Assembly (NCBI RefSeq): GCF_019104725.1 | Contig: NZ_JAHRXF010000010.1 | Coordinates: 95,584-159,583 of the forward strand | DNA: 64,000 nucleotides | Source: Streptomyces corallincola | Lineage (GTDB): Bacteria; Actinomycetota; Actinomycetes; Streptomycetales; Streptomycetaceae | Direction: 5' to 3' | In this document: piece by piece, positions 1-9,138 of the stretch | Layout: every line of letters starts with the position of its first letter | How positions within the stretch are numbered: position 1 is the first letter of the stretch | Position numbers and translations under genes: made by a program | Notes under the pieces: model-generated | Told to the model about the DNA's origin: nothing | The model's input: the letters and a program-made list of their open reading frames with translations, nothing else | The model's database searches: none

Positions 1-614
1 GTCGCGGCGGGCGGGGCGGCGGCCTCCGGGTCCTCCTTCCGCTCCTTCGGCTCCACGGGGCGCAGGTCCTCGGGGCGTTTGAGGAGGTCCGGGATCTCGA
101 CACCGCCCGTGAAGCCGGGCACCGAGTCGCCGGTCGCCGAACCGAAGGGGTGGGGTTCCGTACGCCACCAGTCCGGCCGTACCGCGCTGTCCCCCAGTTC
201 GTGCGCGGGCGCGAGGTGCGGGGGTGCGGGGCCGTCGGCGCGGGCGGGCGGCTCCGGGGCGGTGGGGCGCGGGCGGGGTACGGCACGGCGCAGCCCCTTG
301 GGACGCGGCTCGGGTGCGGGGGCCGCGTCGCGCTGGTCGCGCTGTTCGGGTACGGCGGTGACGGGCGTGCGCGGCAGCTCCCGTGTGTCCCCGCCCGCCG
401 CCGTCACCACGTCGTCCGGCGAACCGAGCCGGTCCAGGATGCGGCGCACGGCGGCCGGACTGTCCACCGCGGTCCGCGCGCGGTGCCGGTCGATCTCGTC
501 CCGCAGCTCCGAGACCAGCCGCATCCGCGTCATCGACGGCAACTGCCGCTGCTGCGCCACGTCCCCGACCCGGCTCAGATACTCGTAGACGACCTTGTCG
601 CTCTCGATCCCCAA
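1..614 (-). CDS. HAAS-like domain protein, C-terminally truncated by window edge
   Basis: The reading frame is open from a TTG at 614 to the window edge, so the C-terminus is missing (about 204 codons seen). The start is chosen because GGAGGGG lies 5 nt upstream. Residues 1-75 form a helical domain with YEYLSRVGD, LRDEIDRHR and RRILDRLGSPDDV, which resembles the HAAS family of small helical signalling domains. The rest is a Pro/Ala-rich linker with a PDWWRTEPHPFG motif. It is divergent from the helicase-associated gene that starts at 765. Biochemical function is unknown; the domain call is by pattern only. Confidence 0.65.
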   Translation of the reverse strand, partial: MGIESDKVVYEYLSRVGDVAQQRQLPSMTRMRLVSELRDEIDRHRARTAVDSPAAVRRILDRLGSPDDVVTAAGGDTRELPRTPVTAVPEQRDQRDAAPAPEPRPKGLRRAVPRPRPTAPEPPARADGPAPPHLAPAHELGDSAVRPDWWRTEPHPFGSATGDSVPGFTGGVEIPDLLKRPEDLRPVEPKERKEDPEAAAPPAA

Positions 615-764
615 CGGAACCCCTCCGGGGCGACGACGGAAAAACCCCGTGAGGACGGTACCCCTTGGACGGGTCGAGCGTCCGGAACGGGTGGGGGGGA
701 TCGGGGCTCCACGGGGCGCCCCGTGGAGCCCCCCGGCGCGTGGGCTTCCGCTAACGTTGAGCGG

Positions 765-3314
765 ATGAGCCCCGAGGCCCACTCAGCCCCCCGGTCCCTC
801 GCAGAGTCGTTGCGCGCGCGGGACGACGCCTCGCTGGGCGCGTTGCTGCGCGGCCGGCCCGATCTGATCAGTCCGGTACCCACGGATCTGACACAGCTGG
901 CCACGCGGGCCGGGACGCGGGCCTCGGTGCTGCGGGCGCTGGAGCGGCTGGACCGGTTCACGTTGCAGAGCGCGGAGGCGCTGGCGGTGGCCGGGGACCC
1001 GGCGCCGTACGGCGAGCTGCTCGGGCTGATGGGCGGGGACGAGCGGGACGAGGCGGTGGCGGCGGCGCTGCCACGGGCCGTCGCCACGCTGCGGGAACAG
1101 GCGCTGGTGTGGGGCGACGACGAGCGGCTGCGCCTGGTGCGCACCGCGCGGGAGCTGCTCGCGCCGTCGCCGCAGCACCCGTCCCCCACCGGGCTGGGCC
1201 CGACCGTGCGGGAGGCCACCTCGGGCATGTCGCCGGGCCGTGTGCAGGAGATCGTGGCCGCCGCCGGGCTGGCGTCCACGCACGACCCCGTCTCCGCCGT
1301 GACCGCGCTGACCGGGCTGTTCGGCGACCGGAAGAAGATGACGAAGCTGCTGTCCGGGGCTCCGGACGCGGCGCGCGAGGTGCTGGAGCGGCTGGTGTGG
1401 GGGCCGCCGTACGGGCAGGTGACCGCCGACCCGGCCGCTCATCTGCGCTGGCTGCTGGACCGGGGTCTGCTGCTGCCGACCGCGCCCGGCACCGTCGTAC
1501 TCCCCCGCGAGGTCGCCCTCCATCTGCGGGGCGGTCACGCGCACCGGACGCCCGAGCCGCTGCCCCCGGCCGTCGAACCGGCCGCCGTGCACGGCCCCCG
1601 GATCGTGGACGCCACGGCGGCCGGGCAGGCGTACACCGCGCTGGCCACCGTCGAGGAGCTGCTGAAGGACTGGGACGAGGGCGGCCCGGCAGTGCTGCGG
1701 GCCGGTGGGCTGAGCGTGCGGGACCTGAAGCGGACCGCCGTCGCGCTGGACGTGCCGGAACCGGTCGCCGCCTTCTGGGTCGAACTCGCCCACGCCGCCG
1801 GGCTGCTGGCCTCCGACGGCGAGGCCGACGAACGGTACGCGGCGACGCCCGCCTACGACACCTGGCTGGAGCGCCCGCCCGCCGAACGCTGGGGGCTGCT
1901 GGCCGAGTCCTGGCTCGCCGCGACCCGCACGGCGGGCCTGGTCGGCGGCCGGGACGCCAAGGACCGCACCCTGTCCGCGCTCGGCCCCGGCCTGGACCGC
2001 TCCGCCGCCCCCGAGGTACGGCACCGGGTGCTCGCGCTGCTGGCCGGGCTGCCGACGGGCGGCGCCCCGACGGCCGGTGCGGTACTGGAACGGCTGCGCT
2101 GGGAACGCCCGCTGCGCGGTCCGCGCCGGGACGGCGAGGACGACCTGCGCTCCCGGCTGGCCCGCTGGACGCTCGCCGAGGCCGAACTCCTCGGTGTCAC
2201 CGGGCGCGGCGCGCTCTCCGCCCACGGCCGCGCGCTGCTCGGCACCCCGGCGGACGCCCCGGCCGCCCCGGACGCCGCCGCCGACTCCCCCGGCCCCGGC
2301 CCCGGTGACCGGCTCCCCGTGCACCACCACCGCCCCACCGCCGCCGCTCCCCTCTCCTCCTCGGGCCGGGCCACCGCGACCGCCGCCGCCGTACGGCTGC
2401 TCGCGCCGCTGCTGCCCGAGCCGCTGGACCACGTGCTGCTCCAGGCGGACCTGACGGCGGTGGCACCCGGCCCGCTGGAGCGCCCGCTCGCCGCGCTGCT
2501 CGGGGTGCTCGCGGACGTCGAGTCCAAGGGCGGGGCGACCGTCTACCGCTTCACGCCCGGTTCGGTGCGGCGCGCGCTGGACGCCGGGCAGACCGCCGGT
2601 GACCTGCACGCCTTCCTCACCGCGCACTCCCGCACGCCCGTCCCGCAGCCGTTGGCCTACCTCATCGACGACGTGGCCCGGCGCCACGGCCACCTCCGGG
2701 TGGGCGCCGCGTCCGCCTACGTACGCTGCGACGACGACAGCGTGCTGAACGAGATCCTCGCCGACAAGCGGGCCGCCGGGCTGCGGCTGCGCCGTCTCGC
2801 CCCGACCGTGCTGGCCGCGCCGTGCGACCCGGCGGCCCTGCTGGAGGGGCTGCGCGGGATGGGGTACGCGCCCGCCGCCGAGTCCGCCGAGGGCGATGTG
2901 CTGATCACCCGCGCCGACGCCCACCGCACCCCGCCGCGCGGCGCGCCCGAGCCGGTCCCGGACGGTCCGCCGCCGCCCGACGCGACCCTGCTGTCGGCGG
3001 CGGTCCGCGCCGTCCGGGCGGGCGACCGGGCCGCCACCGCGCCCCGCAAGGCGTCCGCCGCCCCCGCCGGGACGGGCGGCGAACCGCCCCGCACCGGCGC
3101 GGCCGAGACCCTCGCCACCGTGCAGGCCGCCGTCCTGACCGGCGAGTCCCTGTGGATCGGCTACGTCAACGCCGAGGGCACCGCCAGCCAGCGCGTCATC
3201 GCCCCGGTCCGCGTCGAGGGCGGCTTCGTCACCGCCTACGACCACACCGCCGACGAGGTCCGCACCTACCCCCTGCACCGCATCACGGGCGTCGCGGAAC
3301 TGGCCGAGGACTGA
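765..3314 (+). CDS. Helicase-associated protein with C-terminal WYL-like domain
   Basis: An 849-aa protein starting at an ATG (MSPEAHSAPRSL). It lacks Walker motifs. The middle and C-terminal parts resemble the helicase-associated (XPB/Ssl2-like, Helicase_C_3) family of actinobacteria, with the block PLAYLIDDVARRHGHLRVG around residues 630-650. The last 65 residues (ESLWIGYVNAEG, RVIAPVRVEGGFVTAYD) look like a WYL-type ligand or nucleic-acid sensing domain. It lies 99 bp upstream of the XPB-type helicase on the same strand, a pairing that suggests joint work in DNA repair. That role is inferred from context. Confidence 0.8.
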   Translation: MSPEAHSAPRSLAESLRARDDASLGALLRGRPDLISPVPTDLTQLATRAGTRASVLRALERLDRFTLQSAEALAVAGDPAPYGELLGLMGGDERDEAVAAALPRAVATLREQALVWGDDERLRLVRTARELLAPSPQHPSPTGLGPTVREATSGMSPGRVQEIVAAAGLASTHDPVSAVTALTGLFGDRKKMTKLLSGAPDAAREVLERLVWGPPYGQVTADPAAHLRWLLDRGLLLPTAPGTVVLPREVALHLRGGHAHRTPEPLPPAVEPAAVHGPRIVDATAAGQAYTALATVEELLKDWDEGGPAVLRAGGLSVRDLKRTAVALDVPEPVAAFWVELAHAAGLLASDGEADERYAATPAYDTWLERPPAERWGLLAESWLAATRTAGLVGGRDAKDRTLSALGPGLDRSAAPEVRHRVLALLAGLPTGGAPTAGAVLERLRWERPLRGPRRDGEDDLRSRLARWTLAEAELLGVTGRGALSAHGRALLGTPADAPAAPDAAADSPGPGPGDRLPVHHHRPTAAAPLSSSGRATATAAAVRLLAPLLPEPLDHVLLQADLTAVAPGPLERPLAALLGVLADVESKGGATVYRFTPGSVRRALDAGQTAGDLHAFLTAHSRTPVPQPLAYLIDDVARRHGHLRVGAASAYVRCDDDSVLNEILADKRAAGLRLRRLAPTVLAAPCDPAALLEGLRGMGYAPAAESAEGDVLITRADAHRTPPRGAPEPVPDGPPPPDATLLSAAVRAVRAGDRAATAPRKASAAPAGTGGEPPRTGAAETLATVQAAVLTGESLWIGYVNAEGTASQRVIAPVRVEGGFVTAYDHTADEVRTYPLHRITGVAELAED

Positions 3315-3413
3315 CCGGACCGGGACGGACACCGGGAGTCGTCGAGGGCTCCACCGGTCGGGGCGGATAGGGCACACTGGACGTTTGGCCGTTGTGGAAA
3401 GGGTGTGCCGCGC

Positions 3414-5063
3414 GTGAATGGCCCGCTGATCGTCCAGTCCGACAAGACCCTGCTGCTGGAGGTTGACCACGAGCAGGCCGACGACTGCCGCCGGGTCATC
3501 GCGCCGTTCGCGGAGCTGGAGCGGGCGCCGGAGCACATCCACACCTACCGGGTGACCCCGCTGGGGCTGTGGAACGCGCGGGCCGCCGGGCACGACGCCG
3601 AGCAGGTCGTGGACGCGCTGGTGCAGTACAGCCGCTACCCGGTGCCGCACGCGCTGCTGGTGGACATCGCGGAGACGATGGACCGCTACGGGCGGCTCAC
3701 CCTCTCCAAGCACCCGGCGCACGGGCTGGTGCTCTCCAGCACCGACCGTCCGGTGCTGGAGGAGGTGCTGCGCTCCAAGCGGATCGCCCCGCTGGTCGGC
3801 AACCGCATCGACCCGGACACCGTGGCCGTGCACCCCTCCGAGCGCGGGCAGATCAAGCAGGTGCTGCTCAAGCTGGGCTGGCCGGCCGAGGACCTCGCCG
3901 GGTACGTGGACGGCGAGGCGCACCCGATCGAGCTGCACGAGGACGGCTGGGCGCTGCGGCCGTATCAGAAGCAGGCCGTGGAGAACTTCTGGCACGGCGG
4001 CAGCGGTGTCGTCGTCCTGCCCTGCGGCGCGGGCAAGACGCTGGTGGGTGCCGGGGCGATGGCCCAGGCGAAGTCCACGACGCTGATCCTGGTCACCAAC
4101 ACCGTCTCCGCCCGCCAGTGGAAGCACGAGCTGGTGAAGCGGACCTCGCTGACCGAGGAGGAGATCGGGGAGTACAGCGGGACGCGCAAGGAGATCCGGC
4201 CGGTCACCATCGCCACGTACCAGGTGCTGACGACCAGACGGAAGGGCGTCTACCCGCACCTGGAGCTGTTCGACTCCCGCGACTGGGGCCTGATCCTCTA
4301 CGACGAGGTGCACCTGCTGCCCGCGCCCGTCTTCAAGTTCACCGCCGACCTCCAGGCCCGCAGGCGGCTCGGGCTGACCGCGACCCTGGTCCGGGAGGAC
4401 GGCCGCGAGTCGGACGTGTTCTCGCTGATCGGGCCGAAGCGGTTCGACGCGCCGTGGAAGGAGATCGAGGCGCAGGGCTACATCGCGCCCGCCGACTGCG
4501 TCGAGGTCCGGGTCAACCTCACCGACTCCGAGCGGCTCGCCTACGCCACCGCCGAGACGGAGGAGAAGTACCGCTTCTGTGCGACCACCGCGACGAAGCG
4601 GAAGGTCACGGAGGCGATCGTGCGCCGGTTCGCCGGGCAGCAGATCCTCGTCATCGGGCAGTACATCGACCAGCTGGACGAGCTGGGCGAGCATCTGAAC
4701 GCGCCGGTGATCAAGGGCGAGACGTCCAACGCGCAGCGCGAGAAGCTGTTCGACGCCTTCCGCGAGGGCGAGCTGAACGTGCTGGTGGTCTCCAAGGTCG
4801 CCAACTTCTCCATCGACCTGCCCGAGGCGACGGTCGCCATCCAGGTGTCCGGCACCTTCGGCTCGCGGCAGGAGGAGGCGCAGCGGCTCGGCCGGGTGCT
4901 GCGCCCGAAGGCGGACGGGCACCAGGCGCACTTCTACTCGGTGGTCGCCCGTGACACCGTCGATCAGGACTTCGCGGCGCACCGCCAGCGGTTCCTGGCC
5001 GAGCAGGGCTACGCCTACCGGATCGTGGACGCCGACGAGATCCTGGCGGAGGGCACCGGCTGA
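3414..5063 (+). CDS. XPB-type DNA repair helicase (SF2)
   Basis: A 549-aa superfamily 2 helicase. GTG at 3414 gives MNGPLIVQSDKTLL and follows GGAAAGGG at 3397-3403; an in-frame GTG at 3405 is less well placed. An N-terminal damage-recognition-like domain (1-180) precedes a RecA1 domain with Walker A PCGAGKT near residue 203 and a DEVH box (YDEVHLLPAP) near residue 297. RecA2 carries the motif VI region QEEAQRLGRVLRPK near residue 490. Bacterial XPB unwinds DNA 3' to 5'. The 3' end overlaps the convergent glycosyltransferase gene by 49 bp. Confidence 0.93.
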   Translation: MNGPLIVQSDKTLLLEVDHEQADDCRRVIAPFAELERAPEHIHTYRVTPLGLWNARAAGHDAEQVVDALVQYSRYPVPHALLVDIAETMDRYGRLTLSKHPAHGLVLSSTDRPVLEEVLRSKRIAPLVGNRIDPDTVAVHPSERGQIKQVLLKLGWPAEDLAGYVDGEAHPIELHEDGWALRPYQKQAVENFWHGGSGVVVLPCGAGKTLVGAGAMAQAKSTTLILVTNTVSARQWKHELVKRTSLTEEEIGEYSGTRKEIRPVTIATYQVLTTRRKGVYPHLELFDSRDWGLILYDEVHLLPAPVFKFTADLQARRRLGLTATLVREDGRESDVFSLIGPKRFDAPWKEIEAQGYIAPADCVEVRVNLTDSERLAYATAETEEKYRFCATTATKRKVTEAIVRRFAGQQILVIGQYIDQLDELGEHLNAPVIKGETSNAQREKLFDAFREGELNVLVVSKVANFSIDLPEATVAIQVSGTFGSRQEEAQRLGRVLRPKADGHQAHFYSVVARDTVDQDFAAHRQRFLAEQGYAYRIVDADEILAEGTG

Positions 5064-6409
5064 GTCCGGGCGAGGGCGGCCCACGCCAGCAGCGTCAGCG
5101 CGAGCAGCGGATACGGCGCGGCGAGCGGCTGCTCCCACAGCGGCAGCCGGAGATCCCGGTCCCCGGCATGGGGCACCAGCCAGAAGGTGCGGGCGGTGAA
5201 GAGGGCGGCCGTCAGCGCGGCGAGCCGGAACCGCCCGTCGGCCAGCAGCACCGCCAGCAGCGGCACGCACCACACCCAGTGGTGGGACCAGCTGATCGGG
5301 GAGACCAGCAGGGCGGTGCACGCGGTCAGCAGCACCGCGTGCCGTGCGTCGGGCACCCGGGCGGCCAGACCCAGGCCCGCCACCGCCACGGCCGCCGCGC
5401 ACAGCAGCCAGAGGGTGCCCGGTGCCGGGGTGTGCAGGGCGCGGGCGAGCAGGCCCTGCAGTGACTGGTTGTCCACGATCCACGCCTTGCCCACCCTTCC
5501 GGTCTCGTAGAGGCGCCGGGTCCAGAACTCGGTGCTCGCCGAGGGCAGCAGGAGCGCGCCGAGCAGGACCGTGCCGGTGAAGGCGGCCGTGGCGGTGGCC
5601 GCCCGACGTCGTTCTCCTCTCAGGAACAGCAGGACGATGAACAGGGCCGGGGTCAGCTTGATCCCGGCGGCCATGCCGAGCGCGATGCCCTTGGTGCGGG
5701 CGGTGGCCGGGCGGGTCAGGTCCACAAGGACCAGGCACGCCACGGCCAGGTTGATCTGGCCGAACAGGAGCGTCTGGAAGACGGGTTCGAGCCAGAGGGC
5801 GAGAGCCGTGACCGCGCACAGCGCGCAGAGCGGCAGCGGACGGCCCGCCAGCCGGGCGGACAGGGCGACCAGGACGGCGGCCAGGACCGCGTTGCCGACG
5901 AGGAACAGCACCTTCAGGACGGGCAGCGGAATCCAGGCCAGCGGGACGAACAGGAGCGCGGCGAACGGCGGATAGGTCGCGGGGAGCCGCCACCGGGTGA
6001 CCGTGAAGCCGTAGAGGTCCCCCGCGTGGGCGGCGGCCAGTCCTTCGGCCCGGTAGACCAGCAGATCGGCCATCGGGGCGTGCTGCGCGAGACACAGCAC
6101 GGCGAACGAGCAGAAGGAGACCGCCAGCAGGAGCGGCCCGGCCCAGGGGGCACGGACGACGCGGGGAAGCCGGACGACGGGCACAGCACGGGCGGCACCG
6201 GAAGCACCGGAAGCACAGAGGGCACGGACGGCGCGGGTGACGGACGCGGCGCTGACGGCGCGGGCGGTACGGATGGCACGGGTGAGCCGTGCAGACCGCG
6301 CGGGCCGGGGCGGGCCGGGATGTCGGCCGGGGTCGCGTACGGAGTCCGGTGGCGGGTGGTGCCGGGCGGTTCGGGCAGGGGGCGGGGGCGTCACCATCCG
6401 TTTCGGCAC
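5015..6409 (-). CDS. GT87-family membrane mannosyltransferase-like protein
   Basis: A 464-aa polytopic membrane protein of the DUF2029/GT87 type, which uses polyprenyl-phosphate sugars at the outer face of the membrane. Family signatures visible are YPPFAALLFVPLAW, GQINLAVACLVLVDL, GIALGMAAGIKLTP, DNQSLQGLL and SPISWSHHWVW. A GTG start at 6409 is favoured because AGGG lies 8 nt upstream. The first ~100 residues are a Pro/Ala/Arg-rich extension of low complexity, so an internal start is possible. It begins 18 bp after the small gene at 6428-6607, probably in one operon. Its 3' end overlaps the XPB gene. The acceptor is unknown. Confidence 0.85.
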   Translation of the reverse strand: MPKRMVTPPPPARTARHHPPPDSVRDPGRHPGPPRPARSARLTRAIRTARAVSAASVTRAVRALCASGASGAARAVPVVRLPRVVRAPWAGPLLLAVSFCSFAVLCLAQHAPMADLLVYRAEGLAAAHAGDLYGFTVTRWRLPATYPPFAALLFVPLAWIPLPVLKVLFLVGNAVLAAVLVALSARLAGRPLPLCALCAVTALALWLEPVFQTLLFGQINLAVACLVLVDLTRPATARTKGIALGMAAGIKLTPALFIVLLFLRGERRRAATATAAFTGTVLLGALLLPSASTEFWTRRLYETGRVGKAWIVDNQSLQGLLARALHTPAPGTLWLLCAAAVAVAGLGLAARVPDARHAVLLTACTALLVSPISWSHHWVWCVPLLAVLLADGRFRLAALTAALFTARTFWLVPHAGDRDLRLPLWEQPLAAPYPLLALTLLAWAALARTQPVPSARISSASTIR

Positions 6410-6427
6410 GGACGTGACCCTATGCCG

Positions 6428-6607
6428 TCACCTGCGGCGTATGCCCGCTTCCTCGCCGTACTCACCGAGGATCACCACGTTGAACGCGGCCACCACGTAC
6501 ACCTTGGCGGCGCGCAGGGCGTCGCCCAGGGTGTGGCGGCGGGGGCCGTCCACGGCGGTGGCTCCGGTGGGGCGGGCGGGGGCTGGTGAGATGGTCGCTG
6601 CACTCAT
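6428..6607 (-). CDS. Small conserved protein of unknown function (59 aa)
   Basis: A 59-aa product beginning MSAATISPAPARPTG, with GGAG just before the ATG. After a Pro/Thr-rich N-terminus comes the helical segment LGDALRAAKVYVVAAFNVVILGEY, whose hydrophobic core could be a short membrane-associated helix, and then a basic tail. It sits directly upstream of and in line with the glycosyltransferase gene. I recognise no family. The upstream in-frame start at 6643 would add 12 residues without a better ribosome-binding site. Confidence 0.6.
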   Translation of the reverse strand: MSAATISPAPARPTGATAVDGPRRHTLGDALRAAKVYVVAAFNVVILGEYGEEAGIRRR

Positions 6608-6869
6608 GACTCCATAGTGGTACTTCGCACATAAAGCGGGCATCGGCCCACGGGTCTATTTTCCCGGAGGCCCCCCTCCACCCGAGGGTGGAGCGCACCC
6701 CGAGACCGCAGGGCCGCACCCCCTAGTGACGACCCTGACGCGCAGCCGCGAACCCGCACCTCAGCGCCCAGCGCCCACTCCAGCCCTCAGCCCTCAGCCC
6801 CCACCTCAGCACCCAGCCCCAGCCCCAGCCCCCGATACGGTCCAGCCCTCGACCCCCTCCGCCCGCCCA

Positions 6870-6930
6870 CAACCAACCGGGTGGTTGCGACTCCTCGCTC
6901 CTTCCTGCTAGTTTCCAACCAACCGGTTGG
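6870..6930. promoter_or_regulatory. Two TetR-like palindromes upstream of SDR gene
   Basis: CAACCAACCGGGTGGTTG at 6870-6887 has perfect 6-bp arms. CCAACCGGTTGG at 6919-6930 is a perfect 12-bp palindrome. They share the ACCAACCGG core, typical of TetR-family operators. The second ends 37 bp before the SDR start codon, where it would overlap the promoter. No TetR gene is adjacent, so the regulator would act in trans. Binding is inferred only. Confidence 0.6.
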
Positions 6931-6967
6931 ATCAATCAGATCCCCCGTCAGCTGAAAGGGCTCTCTC

Positions 6968-7693
6968 ATGTCCAAGGTCGTGGCGATTTTCGGTGCGGGC
7001 AGTGGGCTCGGCGTGGCGCTGGGCCGCCGGTTCGGGCGTGAGGGGTTCAAGGTCGCGCTGGTGGCACGGCGCGCGGAGAAGCTGAGGGCGCTGGAGGCGG
7101 AACTCGCCGCCGAGGGCATCGAGGCGGCCTCCTTCCCGGCGGACCTGTCCGACCCCGCGGCGGGCCGCGAGGCGGTCGCCGCGATCCGCGCCCGCTTCGG
7201 CCGGATCGACGTCGTCTCCTACCAGCCGCTGCCCGGCGGCACCACCTTCACCCCGGCCGCCGACCTCGACGCCGAGCAGCTCCGCAAGCTGATGGACCTG
7301 TTCGTGCTGACGCCGGTCGAGATAGCCCACGAGGTGATTCCGGAGCTGAGGGAGCGCGGCGACGGCGCGTTCTTCGTCACCGGCGGCTTCACCGCCGCGG
7401 ACCCGCAGCCCTTCATCAGCGGCCTCGGCCCGGCCATGTCCGCGATCCGCAACTACGTCTTCTCCCTGCACGGCGAGGTCGCCGACGCCGGTGTCTACGC
7501 CGCCGTGGTCACGCTCACGGCACTGATCACCGGCAGTGAGGCCCACGAGTCCATGACCGCGGAGCAGCTCTCCGCCGTCGCGGGCAAGGGCATCGGGACC
7601 CTCGACAACGACACACTCGCCGACACCTACTGGGACCTCTACGTCAGGCGCGACCGCGTCGAATACCTCTTCCCCGAGCCGACCTCCGCGTGA
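6968..7693 (+). CDS. Atypical short-chain dehydrogenase/reductase
   Basis: A 241-aa Rossmann-fold SDR protein, started at ATG 6968 behind GAAAGGG (6954-6960). The dinucleotide-binding motif GAGSGLG is at residues 9-15, followed by the R-rich strand VALVARRAEKL. The usual catalytic Tyr-x3-Lys is not where expected: the segment after TGGFTAADPQPF reads ISGLGPAMSAIRN. It may therefore be a non-classical or catalytically altered SDR. The stop codon is the first triplet of an 11-bp tandem repeat. Palindromic operators lie upstream. Confidence 0.85.
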   Translation: MSKVVAIFGAGSGLGVALGRRFGREGFKVALVARRAEKLRALEAELAAEGIEAASFPADLSDPAAGREAVAAIRARFGRIDVVSYQPLPGGTTFTPAADLDAEQLRKLMDLFVLTPVEIAHEVIPELRERGDGAFFVTGGFTAADPQPFISGLGPAMSAIRNYVFSLHGEVADAGVYAAVVTLTALITGSEAHESMTAEQLSAVAGKGIGTLDNDTLADTYWDLYVRRDRVEYLFPEPTSA

Positions 7694-7801
7694 TCCCCGC
7701 CTGATCTCCGTCTGATCCCCGCGTGATCTGCACCTGATCCCCGCCTGGTCTTCGCCCGCTCCCCGCGTGATCTGCGCCTGATCTCCGCCTGATCCGGCCG
7801 A
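7691..7801. repeat. Degenerate 11-bp tandem repeat (about 10 units)
   Basis: About ten consecutive 11-bp units of the form TGATCyCCGCs run directly from the SDR stop codon (TGA of unit 1). Examples are TGATCCCCGCC, TGATCTCCGTC and TGATCTGCGCC. Two middle units are more diverged (TGGTCTTCGCC, CGCTCCCCGCG). Period and register are read directly; no function is known. Confidence 0.8.
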
Positions 7802-7874
7802 CGGTCCAGCCGTTCACCCCGTCCCCCGACTCCGGAACCGGCCGGACACGCCGATCTCGGGCGCCACCGGACAG

Positions 7875-7916
7875 CCTGAGCGCCCCGGCACGCGTGCACG
7901 TGCCGGGGCGCTCAGG
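7875..7916. terminator. Strong hairpin terminator between SDR and chaplin genes
   Basis: CCTGAGCGCCCCGGCACG (7875-7892) pairs perfectly with 7899-7916 across a 6-nt loop. It lies between two convergent genes, so it can serve both strands. It lacks a U-run, as is common in Streptomyces. Confidence 0.8.
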
Positions 7917-7966
7917 CGTGCGGCGCGGTACGCGGCCGGATACGGCCGCGCCCCTCGCCCGTCGGG

Positions 7967-8218
7967 TCAGACGTTGGCGCAGGTGTTGCCGAAGGGCGGG
8001 TTGAGGGCGCCGATGACGTTCACCGTGTTGCCGCAGACGTTGACCGGGATGTGCACCGGGACCTGGACGACGTTGCCCGAGAGGACGCCCGGGGAGTTGG
8101 CCGCGCCGCCCTGGGCGCCGCTGTCGGCCAGGGCGGCCGTCGTGCCACCGGCCACCATCGCGCCCGCCGCCGCCAGCAGGCCCGCACCGCGGATCACCCG
8201 TGCTGCCAGGTTCGCCAT
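7967..8218 (-). CDS. Short chaplin (secreted hydrophobic aerial-hypha protein)
   Basis: An 83-aa protein with a signal peptide (residues 1-31, cleavage predicted after LADS-type site ALA) and one chaplin domain. Mature residues include SPGVLSGNVVQVPVHIPVNVCGN and end GNTCANV. The two chaplin cysteines are C62 and C80. Chaplins form amyloid-like fibrils that lower surface tension so that aerial hyphae can emerge. The short form, one domain without a sortase signal, matches the ChpD-H class. ATG at 8218 is preceded by AAAGGA. A terminator follows. Confidence 0.92.
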   Translation of the reverse strand: MANLAARVIRGAGLLAAAGAMVAGGTTAALADSGAQGGAANSPGVLSGNVVQVPVHIPVNVCGNTVNVIGALNPPFGNTCANV

Positions 8219-8454
8219 GTCCTTTTCCTTTCCTCGCGGTACGACGGCTGTCGCCGTCGGCCCGGCACGACTCGTGCCCAGGCACCGGTGATACGCCACC
8301 ACCGGCCGCGCGGACTGCCCGGCGCGGCGGGGTTCACCCGAACGCACCACGGACGGCACCCGAGGGCACCGTAGGCACGTGGAGCTGGAGACCCCCCGGC
8401 CATCCGCGCGCCGCCCCGCACCACCCCGCAGCGCCCCGCACCGCACCGCGCCCC

Positions 8455-8655
8455 TCAGAACGGCCCGTGCTGGTCTCCCGGACCGAGCGGCAGATGTCCC
8501 TCCGGCACCGGATGCCGTGCCGGGGTCGTGAGCGCCGAATGGTGCATCACCTGCGCCATGTCGCGGTGTATGCGCTCCGCTTGGTCCCGTACCTGCGCGG
8601 GTACGTCGCCGCGCTCGGCGACGAGACGGTCGAAAATCGGGGTGTTCCAGGACAT
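8455..8655 (-). CDS. Small hypothetical protein (66 aa)
   Basis: A 66-aa product starting MSWNTPIFDRLVAERG. It is helical and charged up to DQAERIHRDMAQVMHH, then Pro/Gly/His-rich to its end at GPGDQHGPF. It has no signal peptide or membrane helix. The possible ribosome-binding site GGAAAG is 13 nt before the ATG, further than usual. It is upstream of the chaplin gene on the same strand, separated by 236 bp, so it likely has its own promoter. Family not recognised. Confidence 0.5.
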   Translation of the reverse strand: MSWNTPIFDRLVAERGDVPAQVRDQAERIHRDMAQVMHHSALTTPARHPVPEGHLPLGPGDQHGPF

Positions 8656-9138
8656 GGTGACGTGACTTCTTTCCGGTGTGCGCCGCCAACTCGGTGAGCC
8701 GGAGGGTTGATTGACGTGCCGGGCCGGTGCCGTGCCACTGCGCGGAGTCGGCCGACCGTTGACCGTACAGGGCCAAGGAAAAGCCCGGGAGTGGTCACCG
8801 TACGGTGAACGCCCCCGAGGATCGGTCGGCCGCCGAAGGCGCGGGCCGAGCCGACGCGGACGAGAGGAAAACCCTCATCCCCCGTTTCCCGGCACAGCCT
8901 GCGGGGATGCCCTTCCTGTCTCCGGAAGCACCCCGCCCCGTACGCCACGCTCCACCGGCCCGCGCCCTCACTCGCCTCAGCCGCCCGCTCCGCCCGCGCG
9001 CTCCCCTCCCGCTCCCCTCCCGCTCCCTGGCCGACATGCGGGGTACGCCGTACGAGTGCACAGTGGGAGAGGCCCGCTGCCCTTACCGGTCCCGCCGGTA
9101 CCGGCACAGCTTCGACGGTGTTTCGGCGGGGAGGCCCG
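8656..9138. other. Intergenic stretch with one perfect 14-bp palindrome
   Basis: No convincing gene. The only clear structure is TCACCGTACGGTGA at 8795-8808, a perfect palindrome of operator size. It lies 140 bp upstream of the small gene ending at 8455 and 330 bp upstream of the one at 9139. Confidence 0.5.

Noticed and set aside
783..6095. A 1,770-aa open frame on the minus strand across the helicase genes
   Set aside because: It is antisense to three well-supported genes, is low-complexity Arg/Pro/Gly, and has no domain. Long spurious frames are expected at this GC content.
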